Source: UBA7446 sp024639165 (GTDB lineage: Bacteria > Bacteroidota > Bacteroidia > Flavobacteriales > Flavobacteriaceae). From it: a DNA stretch of 64,000 nt. The translations under genes were made by a program, and so were the position numbers. This document shows positions 48,550-56,601 of the stretch, in pieces. The stretch is taken from NCBI GenBank assembly GCA_024639165.1, contig JAHEIX010000002.1, positions 136,350-200,349 on the forward strand, given 5' to 3'. Numbering within the stretch: position 1 is the stretch's first letter; every line of letters starts with the position of its first letter. The notes under the pieces are model-generated. The model was not told where the DNA came from and searched no databases. It saw nothing but the letters and a program-made list of their open reading frames with translations.

Positions 48550-48627
48550 ATGAGAGGTTCAATATTCATTCTAATAGCATCAATTGGTATTTTGCTTTAC
48601 GCCCTAATTATTAAATTTAAAAAATGA
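48550..48627 (+). CDS. 25-residue single-helix membrane peptide, copy 2
   Basis: Same peptide as at 45939-46016 with four substitutions (core SIFILIASIGILLYALII, tail KFKK) and several silent changes. Its stop overlaps an ATG (ATGA) that starts MKKVLYTLN-stop, a truncated counterpart of the secreted protein following copy 1. So a two-gene unit was duplicated and its second gene lost here. Confidence 0.5.
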   Translation: MRGSIFILIASIGILLYALIIKFKK

Positions 48628-48652
48628 AAAAAGTTTTATATACCCTTAATTG

Positions 48653-48805
48653 ATGGAAACAATATTATATGTAGTCGGGGCAATTTTACTTTGTATTTTA
48701 ATAGGTATACTTTTAAAAAAGCTTGGGTTTAAACCAAAACCACCTAAAAATTATGAAGATTACATTAAAGGGGAGAATGGCAGGTCAGGAAAATACCTTA
48801 AATGA
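48653..48805 (+). CDS. 50-residue single-helix membrane protein
   Basis: ATG overlaps the preceding 9-residue frame stop (TGATG). Hydrophobic helix about 4-21 (ILYVVGAILLCILIGILL), then KKLGFKPKPPKNYEDYIKG and a polar tail. No family recognised. Lies between two repeat copies. Confidence 0.5.
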   Translation: METILYVVGAILLCILIGILLKKLGFKPKPPKNYEDYIKGENGRSGKYLK

Positions 48806-48870
48806 TTAAAGAGTTGCCTTTTAGTGTAGATACAAATGGCAGATGCACTTCTTTTAATTCTTCTAATTAG

Positions 48871-48878
48871 TATATTTG
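48871..48878 (+). promoter_or_regulatory. -7 element abutting the 48-residue gene
   Basis: TATATTTG, AAT, ATG at 48882. Confidence 0.4.
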
Positions 48879-48881
48879 AAT

Positions 48882-49028
48882 ATGTTGCAAACAGGCCCTG
48901 TAAGCGCAGGAGGATTTAACGATGATGATGGAACACCGAAAGCTAAAAAGCAGGCTAAAATTATTGTTGCTGCTATTATTTTAATACTAACTGCTGCAAT
49001 AGTTATATCACTTATCCTTGGAGACTAA
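48882..49028 (+). CDS. 48-residue tail-anchored membrane protein
   Basis: A polar N-terminus (VSAGGFNDDDGTPKAKKQAK) precedes one hydrophobic helix (27-46, IIVAAIILILTAAIVISLIL) and ends GD. The stop TAA forms the first bases of repeat R4. Exact -7 element three bases upstream of the start. Unknown function; fourth tiny membrane gene of the array. Confidence 0.5.
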   Translation: MLQTGPVSAGGFNDDDGTPKAKKQAKIIVAAIILILTAAIVISLILGD

Positions 49029-49047
49029 ACCATAGGCATATCTTCTT
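49026..49047 (-). repeat. Integrase-tail repeat R4 (core only)
   Basis: TAAACCATAGGCATATCTT plus CTT matches the first 22 bases of R1/R3 with one or two changes; similarity stops there. Preceded by GAC as in R1 (GACTAAA). Confidence 0.5.
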
Positions 49048-49098
49048 GCTTTCTGACACAAATTCAGCTAACACTTTTATAGTATAGCAGCTTTAATT

Positions 49099-50070
49099 TT
49101 AAATATCTCCTTTGAGGCACCTTGTAAAAAAAGGGAAATCATCTGTAACGACATAGTAATAAATACCTTCAGGAAATTCTGGCGTTACTCCAAAGCGTCC
49201 ATTACATTGATCCAAATCTCCAAGCCCTTCCACATATTCATAATCTTGCGTAAAAGCACCCATCGAAATGGGTGTATTTGGATTGGTTGTTCCTTGACCA
49301 GGCCCACCTATGAGCGCAGTTAAAAACGCAGGTCGATTCGCATCAGGCTCAGATTTTAGCTTGTAGCTAGGGGTTAATGACTTAATTCCGCTGTTAGCAT
49401 TAGTTGCATCTGAATACCCATATCTTGCATATACTGGAAACCCATCCGACGCCCATCCAACCAATGTCATGCCTTGATTATCGCCAAGAAAATCTACCAA
49501 TAGTTCTGGTATTCCGTGATAATGATACGCACCATTGGGCTGAACATGCGCATGGTTCATGTCATCGCCAAAGTCAAATGTATCATGTCCTAATGCTTCA
49601 ATATTCCAGTTTCCTTGTCCTTGAGCTAAACTACATTCCCCTGCATCATTACATCTCCCCGCTGTTGCAGGATCAAATTTGACACTATTTAAAGCATAGG
49701 CAATTGCCAAAGCAGGACCCACAACCTCCAATCCACTTTCCGAAATTATTTCAGGACAAAGCGTAAATCGCTTAGTTACATTTTGCTCTGTGATGGTATT
49801 TGGATTGTTGGAGTTTGGGAAGGTTCCCACCTCATGATTAGGAATCCCGTTTCCACTTAAAATTCTATCATCACCATCAGAAGTCCATGAATATTTGCTG
49901 TACGTATTCACTGACGTATCATCGTTATAGATTTCTTCATTAATATCGACTAAAATCCCAGCAGTAGAATAATCTCCAGAACAGTCTGTGGTATTCTGCT
50001 CTTGCGAATCTTCATTTTTACTACATGACAATACGCATACCAGAAAGAATAAGTTTAAAATGCGTTTCAT
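49099..50070 (-). CDS. YHYH-domain lipoprotein
   Basis: A 323-residue exported lipoprotein (lipobox VLSCS, C16). The motif HAHVQPNGAYHYHGIP (about 172-187) defines the YHYH domain, a histidine-rich likely metal-binding module of unknown activity; GWASDGFPVYARYGY and the paired cysteines (CNDAGEC; DQCNGRFG) belong to the same family. The surrounding repeats R4 and R5 flank it, making it the largest cargo of the array. Confidence 0.85.
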   Translation of the reverse strand: MKRILNLFFLVCVLSCSKNEDSQEQNTTDCSGDYSTAGILVDINEEIYNDDTSVNTYSKYSWTSDGDDRILSGNGIPNHEVGTFPNSNNPNTITEQNVTKRFTLCPEIISESGLEVVGPALAIAYALNSVKFDPATAGRCNDAGECSLAQGQGNWNIEALGHDTFDFGDDMNHAHVQPNGAYHYHGIPELLVDFLGDNQGMTLVGWASDGFPVYARYGYSDATNANSGIKSLTPSYKLKSEPDANRPAFLTALIGGPGQGTTNPNTPISMGAFTQDYEYVEGLGDLDQCNGRFGVTPEFPEGIYYYVVTDDFPFFTRCLKGDI

Positions 50071-50153
50071 TTAATTGTTTAATCACTTAGACCCTAATTT
50101 AACTGAAAAGTTTGATTTGTAATCAAATGTGTGTGCGGCTTTTCTCAATAATA

Positions 50154-50183
50154 AGCAAAGTAGATAATAACCACTACAACACA
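50154..50183 (+). repeat. Possible right attachment-like repeat
   Basis: AGCA (50154), GTAG (50160), TAACC (50168), CTACA (50174), CACA (50180) repeat the block order found just after tRNA-Asn. Confidence 0.3.
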
Positions 50184-50234
50184 TGTTTAGCGTACTAGGC
50201 AAAGAATTTATTGAAGCGTTACTAATTTAGGGAA

Positions 50235-50260
50235 TCAAATCATGGGCATATCTTATTCTT
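50235..50260 (-). repeat. Integrase-tail repeat R5 (core only)
   Basis: TCAAATCATGGGCATATCTT matches the core of R1, R3 and R4 with one change; similarity ends after it. Last copy in the array. Confidence 0.45.
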
Positions 50261-50280
50261 CACGTTAGTTACTCTTGCCG

Positions 50281-50814
50281 CTATGGCACCTGTGACATTC
50301 CATATGCTGCTACTAAAAATAAAGCCCCTGCACCAATTAATCCACCTTTAACTGCTTCCCATGTAGACGTTGATTTAGCACCTCGCTTGTACCCTTTCAA
50401 ATAATGCTCATCATCAATAATTAATTTATTTTTTTCTGTTATTCCATCGCTGTGAGGGCTTTGTTTTGAAGTAGCATATATTAGTAAAATTGGAAGACCT
50501 CCCGTAATTAAAGAAACAGTTCCAAAAAGTAAATTTCCAGTTTTATTTTTAGCAAACCTTTTACCGTCTAGCTTTCCTAGCTTGTATTTTTCTTCTGCTG
50601 TTGGCTCTTGACCAAAAACAATACCCAACATTTCCTTGTAATTGATTGAATGATTTTTTTCGTAAATTTTGATTTTAATGCGGTTGCTGCCGATTTTTAC
50701 GATATGACCTTGAACTAAATCTCCATTTTCTAGATATATATAATCAAAAGTAGAAGCGTTAGCAAAAGTGAGCCCATGTAAAAGTATGGTTGTAAATAAA
50801 ATAATTTTTTTCAT
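50281..50814 (-). CDS. Exported membrane protein of unknown function
   Basis: A 177-residue protein: signal peptide about 1-20 (LTFANA), a small beta domain YLENGDLVQGHIVKIGSNR (26-44) ending in YKEMLGIVFG, a helix-glycine segment (LLFGTVSLITGGLPILLIYA), and a C-terminal hydrophobic helix (GGLIGAGALFLVAAYG). The beta motif parallels the 112-residue lipoprotein at 46869-47207. Function unknown. Confidence 0.65.
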   Translation of the reverse strand: MKKIILFTTILLHGLTFANASTFDYIYLENGDLVQGHIVKIGSNRIKIKIYEKNHSINYKEMLGIVFGQEPTAEEKYKLGKLDGKRFAKNKTGNLLFGTVSLITGGLPILLIYATSKQSPHSDGITEKNKLIIDDEHYLKGYKRGAKSTSTWEAVKGGLIGAGALFLVAAYGMSQVP

Positions 50815-50906
50815 TGTGTTTTGCTTGATTAGTTTCTAAAGTTAACACATTTATGCTATGCCCTATTCTTTAGTTCTAGAACTCTATCCTCTTAAATGAA
50901 AGATTT

Positions 50907-52202
50907 TTAATTGCGCACCCTTGTGGCCTCTTCAAGTAGCGTATTTTTGATGTTTTCCACAGCTTCTGAAGGATTATTAAGCAAGTTGGTATTCTCATAA
51001 GCATCATTGCTTAAGTTATAAAGCAGTTCCGTTCCATCAGCTTCTATAATGAGCTTATATTGGTCATTTCTAACGGCATAACTCACAGCACCATTAAGTG
51101 ATTTTTCTGCATATGCATATGTCCTTTTAGGAGCATTGGCTTCCCTAAGCATCGAATAGAAACTTTTGCTATTGTGCTTTTCTGTTATTTCACTACCCGC
51201 CATTTGGGCTATGGTGGTAAAAAGATCGGTAGACTGTATGAGCGCTGCTTCACGTATTCCTTTTCTGCTCACTCCAGCCCCGGCAATTATCAAAGGAACG
51301 TTAATCCCCCCTTGATGGATACTCCCTTTTGCTCTGCGGAGGCGATAAGGCGTTTGAATAACTTGACTAGGCGTCCCGTTGTCGCCTAAAAAAATGACAA
51401 GGGTGTTTTCTAGACCATCTGGAATGGCTGCAATTACCCGCCCAAGCTCTTGATCCAATGCTTCAATGGCAGAAAAATAATAAGGCAAGGGGTTTGCGGC
51501 TATACTGGCATCATCTGAAGGCAAGCTTCCTTGTTTATGCAAGTCAGCAGGCGCAAGGTGAAAGGGCGTGTGCGGGGCGTTATAAGCCAACCACAAAAAC
51601 CATGGTTTTTCACGACTGCTAATCCAATCAATTGCTGCATCGGAAAATGCTGTGGTGGTGTAGGTAGTACTATTTGTTCTTACACCATTGGTAACTTCCT
51701 TCCAATCAGTGTAGGAGCTTACACCACCTCCCAAAATACCAGAGAAGTAGTCTATGCCCATGCTATTGGGGTCAGCTAGGTTGTTCGACAAATGCCATTT
51801 TCCAATCAATGCCGTGTCATAAGCGCCTTTTGATTGGTTTTTAACAAAATCGTGTAAGCTTTCTTCGCTTAACGAAATATCTTGCTCTACTTCCAAGACC
51901 CCAGTATGGTAGCCAAGTTTCCCCGTTAGTATAGATGCTCTCGTGGGAGAACATACCGGATAAGCCCACACATTATCAAAAGTGATGCCGCCACTAGCCA
52001 ACATTTCAAGCGTTGGCATTTGTGGTTTTTCTTGTCCTTCCGAGTAGTTTGGCGTAGCATCTTTGCCCATGTCGTCTGCAATTACAAAAAGGATGTTTGG
52101 GGGAGGCGTCTCTTCAATAATTGTTGTTTCAGGGCTTTCTTGTTTGGTGCAAGACAAAATAAGAAGGGATACCAGTACGAGAGTGCTAAAAGATCTTACC
52201 AT
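50907..52202 (-). CDS. Sulfatase family lipoprotein (formylglycine type)
   Basis: A 431-residue secreted sulfate-ester hydrolase. Lipobox LILSC (C18), metal-binding D43-D44 in LFVIADDMGKD, and the formylglycine signature CSPTRAS with C84 (cysteine type, needing an FGE or anSME activase). GKWHL supplies the conserved Lys-His. Start taken at ATG 52202; a TTG nine codons upstream is unlikely. The physiological ester, often algal polysaccharide, is not deducible. Confidence 0.93.
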   Translation of the reverse strand: MVRSFSTLVLVSLLILSCTKQESPETTIIEETPPPNILFVIADDMGKDATPNYSEGQEKPQMPTLEMLASGGITFDNVWAYPVCSPTRASILTGKLGYHTGVLEVEQDISLSEESLHDFVKNQSKGAYDTALIGKWHLSNNLADPNSMGIDYFSGILGGGVSSYTDWKEVTNGVRTNSTTYTTTAFSDAAIDWISSREKPWFLWLAYNAPHTPFHLAPADLHKQGSLPSDDASIAANPLPYYFSAIEALDQELGRVIAAIPDGLENTLVIFLGDNGTPSQVIQTPYRLRRAKGSIHQGGINVPLIIAGAGVSRKGIREAALIQSTDLFTTIAQMAGSEITEKHNSKSFYSMLREANAPKRTYAYAEKSLNGAVSYAVRNDQYKLIIEADGTELLYNLSNDAYENTNLLNNPSEAVENIKNTLLEEATRVRN

Positions 52203-52283
52203 AATATAGTTAGACACGCCAACTGCCAAAAAGTTTGTATTAGAAAATGTATTGTATTTTTTTGTAAAAAGTATGCGCTGCTA

Positions 52284-53225
52284 CTACCAGGGCAGCCTTA
52301 GCGGCTTAATTTCTTCTTTATAAAACGCGTGTAACTGCTTTATCATTTCGTTTGAAAGCGGTTTGGAAGCACTTTCTATATTCGAAACAAGTTGTTGTTC
52401 CGAAACACAACCAGGAATCACAGAGGCGATCAATCTATTTCCCAAGCAAAATGCCAAAGCTGTTTGCACCAAATTTCGGTCTGTGCCTACTAGCGATCGA
52501 AAGCGGTCTACCAACTGCGCTCGGGTTGCGATTTCGGCTTTAGACCAACGATTTCTAACTCCAGTAAAAACACTGTCCTTGGTGTATTTTCCAGTAAGCC
52601 ATCCCGAGTCGAGAGGGATTTTAGCCACCACAGTCGCGTTTTTCTCTACTATACGTTCTGCTGCATCCAAGGCATCTTGATGGAATACATTAAAAAAAGC
52701 ATGAATTATGGTAGCATTGGTGGTTTTGAGCAACATTTCAATTTCGTTGACGGAATCTATAGAGGCACCATACGCTTTAATTTTACCTACTTCTTTTAGG
52801 CGGTCCAGAATAGCATAATGTTCCTGATTACGACCATCTAAAAACGCAAAAGGCGGGCTGTGTATGATAACCGAGTCTAGATAATCAATACCCAATCGCT
52901 TTAGGCTTCCTTCAACGGTGGCGGTAATGTGTTTTGCATCAAAGTCCACACGGCCGTCTGCAAGACGTCCAAACTTGGAGTTGATAACAAGCTTAGACCT
53001 GTCTTTGCCCACAAAAGCCTTTCCGAGTCTTAACTCGCTAGTACCCTTTCCATATACTGGGGCGGTATCAAAAAAGTTGACCCCCAAATTCAGTGCTTTA
53101 TGCACTAAACGTATTGCCTCTTTTTCTGAAAGCGTCGTCCATCCGGCATCAACGCCCAGTTGCCAAGCCCCCAGTCCAATTGTAGAAACTTGCGTATCTC
53201 CTTTTATATAGTCCCGGTATTCCAA
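52284..53225 (-). CDS. Aldo/keto reductase
   Basis: A 313-residue NADPH-dependent TIM-barrel oxidoreductase. Catalytic tetrad D53, Y58, K84, H122 (FFDTAPVYGKGTSE; VINSKFGR; VIIHSPPFAFLD). VIPGCVSEQQLVSNIES is the cofactor-binding end. Five bases downstream of the persulfide dioxygenase-rhodanese gene, so cotranscribed. Substrate unknown. Confidence 0.92.
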   Translation of the reverse strand: MEYRDYIKGDTQVSTIGLGAWQLGVDAGWTTLSEKEAIRLVHKALNLGVNFFDTAPVYGKGTSELRLGKAFVGKDRSKLVINSKFGRLADGRVDFDAKHITATVEGSLKRLGIDYLDSVIIHSPPFAFLDGRNQEHYAILDRLKEVGKIKAYGASIDSVNEIEMLLKTTNATIIHAFFNVFHQDALDAAERIVEKNATVVAKIPLDSGWLTGKYTKDSVFTGVRNRWSKAEIATRAQLVDRFRSLVGTDRNLVQTALAFCLGNRLIASVIPGCVSEQQLVSNIESASKPLSNEMIKQLHAFYKEEIKPLRLPW

Positions 53226-53230
53226 CGGAT

Positions 53231-54637
53231 TTATAGTTTTGAAGGACAGACATAGTCTGACACAGGAATTTCAGCTTCTTTGATAGCTTTAAAGCCTCCC
53301 GCAACATCGATGATGTTGTGAATGCCTCGATTTTTAAGAATAGAAGCAGCAATCACAGAGCGATAACCGCCAGCACAGTGAATATAGAAGTTTTCTTTGG
53401 CAGGGAAGGTTGCAAGATGCTGATTTAAAAAGCTAAGCGGGGTGTTTTCTGCAGCAGGAATATGCTCGGAAGCATATTCAGATGCTTTTCGAACATCAAA
53501 AACAGGTACATTATCGACCAGTGCAGCTTTTAGTGCAGTAGCAGGGATTGATGTTAGTGTATCCACTTCTTTACCCGCTGTACGCCAAGTATCAAAGCCT
53601 CCTTTTAAGTACCCTATGGTGTTGTCAAAGCCTACTCGTGACAATCGGGCGATGGCTTCTTCCACTCTATCGGGACTGGCAATCAACAATATAGGTTGTT
53701 TTACGTCTGCAATTAAGGTACCTACCCATGGTGCAAACCCACCGTCTAGGCCAATAAAAATGGCGCGTGGCACATGCCCTGCAACAAACGCACTTTGGTG
53801 TCTAACGTCCAATACGACCGCATTAGTTTCGTTTGCTGCTAGCTCAAAGGCGTCAGCAGATAAGGCGTGCATCCCTTGATTTAAAACGTCTTCTAAATCA
53901 GCGTAGCCTTCTTTGTTCATTTTAACATTTAAAGGGAAGTATTCTGGAGGAGGCAGCAGGCCATCTGTAACTTCTTTTATAAACGTTTCCTTTGTCATGT
54001 CAGCACGTAGAGCGTAATTCATTTTTTTCTGATTGCCCAAGGTGTCAACCGTTTCTTTCATCATGTTTTTTCCACAGGCCGACCCAGCTCCATGCGCAGG
54101 ATAAACAATAACATCGTCAGCTAGGGGCATGATTTTTTCGCGGAGGCTATCAAATAAAATGCCTGCCAAATCTTCTTGGGTAATATCTTTGCCTTTTTGC
54201 GCCAAATCGGGACGTCCAACGTCTCCCAAAAAGAGTGTATCACCTGTAAAAATGGCTTGGTCCTTTCCGTTTTCATCTTGAAGTAGGTAGGTGGTGCTTT
54301 CCATCGTATGACCTGGCGTATGCAATGCCACAATACGAGAGTTTCCTAGCGGAAAAACTTGCCCATCGGTAGCTATTATTGCATCAAAAGATGGATTTGC
54401 ATTTGGGCCAAAAATGATCGGAGCAGCTGTTTTTTTAGATAAGGTAAGGTGTCCGCTTACAAAATCAGCGTGAAAGTGCGTTTCAAAAACGTATTTAATT
54501 GTCGCATTATCTCGAGTAGCTCGGTCGATATAAGGAGTGGTTTCACGAAGTGGATCAATGATTGCCACTTCACCATTGCACTCAATATAATACGCGCCTT
54601 GAGATAAACATCCGGTGTATAACTGTTCTACCTTCAT
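53231..54637 (-). CDS. Persulfide-dioxygenase-like MBL hydrolase fused to two rhodanese domains
   Basis: A 468-residue protein. The beta-lactamase-fold domain (1-250) has the iron/zinc motif THFHADFVSGH (53-63: H54, H56, D58, H63), TPGHTMES and GDTLFLGDVGRPDL, the ETHE1/CstB pattern. Rhodanese 1 (about 265-360) has DVRHQSAFVAGHVP but no catalytic Cys (ILLIASPDRV). Rhodanese 2 (about 370-465) has the active CAGGYRS loop. CstB-type proteins oxidise persulfides to thiosulfate or sulfite. Linked to AKR and a SulP transporter. Confidence 0.92.
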   Translation of the reverse strand: MKVEQLYTGCLSQGAYYIECNGEVAIIDPLRETTPYIDRATRDNATIKYVFETHFHADFVSGHLTLSKKTAAPIIFGPNANPSFDAIIATDGQVFPLGNSRIVALHTPGHTMESTTYLLQDENGKDQAIFTGDTLFLGDVGRPDLAQKGKDITQEDLAGILFDSLREKIMPLADDVIVYPAHGAGSACGKNMMKETVDTLGNQKKMNYALRADMTKETFIKEVTDGLLPPPEYFPLNVKMNKEGYADLEDVLNQGMHALSADAFELAANETNAVVLDVRHQSAFVAGHVPRAIFIGLDGGFAPWVGTLIADVKQPILLIASPDRVEEAIARLSRVGFDNTIGYLKGGFDTWRTAGKEVDTLTSIPATALKAALVDNVPVFDVRKASEYASEHIPAAENTPLSFLNQHLATFPAKENFYIHCAGGYRSVIAASILKNRGIHNIIDVAGGFKAIKEAEIPVSDYVCPSKL

Positions 54638-54691
54638 TAGTACATGATTTAGGGTTAAAATTACAAATTTCTAGTCTTTATGACGATTACT

Positions 54692-56419
54692 TCAAGACTT
54701 GTCTTGTGTTTGCAAGGCTATTTTCTCTTGTAACGCATTTTTTTCTTTTTGTCCTGTTGCAAATGCATACGCATCAGCTGTTTCCACAAAAAAATGTGTT
54801 TTCCCAATAAGGTTAAAAATATTGGATTTCATGATAATATCTCGCGTTGGGCCTATAAGTTCTGAGATCAGCACTTGGATTCCCTTTTCTTGAAGCGATT
54901 CTACGAGTTGTTCTAACATCATAAGTGCGCTACTATCAATATAGCTGATGGGCTCTGCCTTAAGTATAAGGGATTTGGGTTGTTGACTTTGTGCTGCAAT
55001 GATGTTTAGCACTTCACTTTTAAAGTAGTCTTTGTTGCCAAAATATAACTGGTCATCAAAACGAATCACAAGCACATCAGTATGTTGCTCCACTTCATGT
55101 ATAAAGCGTTGTTTGTTTTTGAAATAGGAAGTCCCTTTAATTTTTCCAAGTTCTGCAATATGGGGCTTGGCAGTTCGATGGACCAAAAGCAGTAGTGCTA
55201 ACAGTGATCCGAACAAGATCCCTTGTATAATCCCCACAAAAAGGGTTAATAAAAAAGTAATCAGTAGCAGATAAAACTCGTCTTTTTTGGTGTTGTATAG
55301 ACGGATGGGATAACGCACATCAAAAAGCCCACCTACTGCGATTAAGATTACAGCTGCCAAAACCGTGTCTGGGAGATAGTAAAAAAGCGGTGTAAAAAAC
55401 AGTAGCGTACTGCCAATAATCAAGGTGCTTATTAGCCCTGTAAATCCTGTTTTTGAGCCGTTTAAGTCGTTTAGGGCTGTTCTAGTAAAGCTTCCTGTAG
55501 CAGGGTATGATGCAAAAAAAGCACCGATAATATTTGAAGTGCCCAATGCCAACAACTCTTGGTTTGGCGATATTTCGTATTGGTGTTTATTGGCCATGGC
55601 CTTCACTACCGACATGGCCTCCATAAATGCAACCAATGCAAGGGTTATCGCAATAGGGAAAAGCTTTTGTAAATTTGTTAAGGAGATTTGAGGAATTTCA
55701 AACGCGGGTAATCCCTTTGGAATGGCAGCCACAATAGCTACACCTTGGGAGTCTAGCCTAAATAAATACACGACAACAATACTAAGGATCACCACTATTA
55801 AGGCCGCTGGAATTTTTTTATTTATTTTTTGAAAAACTAAAATTAAAAGAAGCGCACCACCCCCCATTAAAAGGGTGTATAGATGTGTTTGGTCTAAGCC
55901 ACCTAAAATATTTGCAGTCAATTCGTGAAGTTTACTGGCTTGTTCAATATTAGCTCCAAGTAAATTACTCAATTGGTTAAGGCCAATTATAAGAGCAGCA
56001 GCTGAGGTAAATCCACTGATAACGGGCGTAGATAAAAAATTGACTAAAAACCCCATTTTTAATATGCCAAGTGCCAACTGAAGGATTCCCATAAAAAACG
56101 TTAGTACAATGGCCATAGCAATATAATCTGATATCCCAGCAATATTTAAGGCGCCTAATCCTGCAGCTACTAGTAGAGAGTCCATTGCAACGGGACCGAC
56201 ACTAAGATGACGCGAAGTACCCATAAACGCATAGACCAATTGGGGCATCAAGGCTGCATATAAACCATAAACAGGGGGTAATCCGGCAATCATGGCATAT
56301 GCCATACTCTGTGGTATGAGCATAATCCCCAAAGTAATTCCTGCAGTTAAATCACCACCGATATACTCCTTTTTATAGGAAGGAATCCAAGAAAGAAAAG
56401 GAAAAATACGTTTTAGCAT
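54692..56419 (-). CDS. SulP-family anion transporter with STAS domain
   Basis: A 575-residue inner-membrane transporter for sulfate or bicarbonate. GITLGIMLIPQSMAYAMIAG (28-47) is the SulP signature; about 12-14 helices extend to residue 420. The C-terminal STAS domain (about 445-560) includes SYIDSSALMMLEQL. TACTTTTG lies six bases before the ATG. Downstream of it are the persulfide dioxygenase and AKR genes in the same direction. Confidence 0.94.
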   Translation of the reverse strand: MLKRIFPFLSWIPSYKKEYIGGDLTAGITLGIMLIPQSMAYAMIAGLPPVYGLYAALMPQLVYAFMGTSRHLSVGPVAMDSLLVAAGLGALNIAGISDYIAMAIVLTFFMGILQLALGILKMGFLVNFLSTPVISGFTSAAALIIGLNQLSNLLGANIEQASKLHELTANILGGLDQTHLYTLLMGGGALLLILVFQKINKKIPAALIVVILSIVVVYLFRLDSQGVAIVAAIPKGLPAFEIPQISLTNLQKLFPIAITLALVAFMEAMSVVKAMANKHQYEISPNQELLALGTSNIIGAFFASYPATGSFTRTALNDLNGSKTGFTGLISTLIIGSTLLFFTPLFYYLPDTVLAAVILIAVGGLFDVRYPIRLYNTKKDEFYLLLITFLLTLFVGIIQGILFGSLLALLLLVHRTAKPHIAELGKIKGTSYFKNKQRFIHEVEQHTDVLVIRFDDQLYFGNKDYFKSEVLNIIAAQSQQPKSLILKAEPISYIDSSALMMLEQLVESLQEKGIQVLISELIGPTRDIIMKSNIFNLIGKTHFFVETADAYAFATGQKEKNALQEKIALQTQDKS

Positions 56420-56425
56420 CTACTA

Positions 56426-56433
56426 CAAAAGTA
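56426..56433 (-). promoter_or_regulatory. -7 element close to the SulP start
   Basis: TACTTTTG, then TAGTAG, then ATG on the minus strand. Confidence 0.4.
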
Positions 56434-56601
56434 ATACTTCTCATAGTTTTGGGAATAAACCTGTTGCAGGCTTTTCAAACCTTTCGCAATGCAATAAAAA
56501 AGCATATACCCAACTTGTTGGGGCAAGTTATTTTATTGAAAGGTAGAATGCGTAACTATATTTTTAAGTTCAGCTAATAAAACATTCTTTATCTTGTAAC
56601 A

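Noticed and set aside
46764..50260. Calling the R repeats integron attC sites
   Set aside because: No paired RYYYAAC and GTTRRRY core sites are seen in the right places, and the minus strand reads as a recombinase C-terminus; kept only as an analogy.
45603..50280. CRISPR array
   Set aside because: Repeats are 20-67 bases, diverged, and separated by 0.4-1.3 kb of genes rather than uniform spacers.
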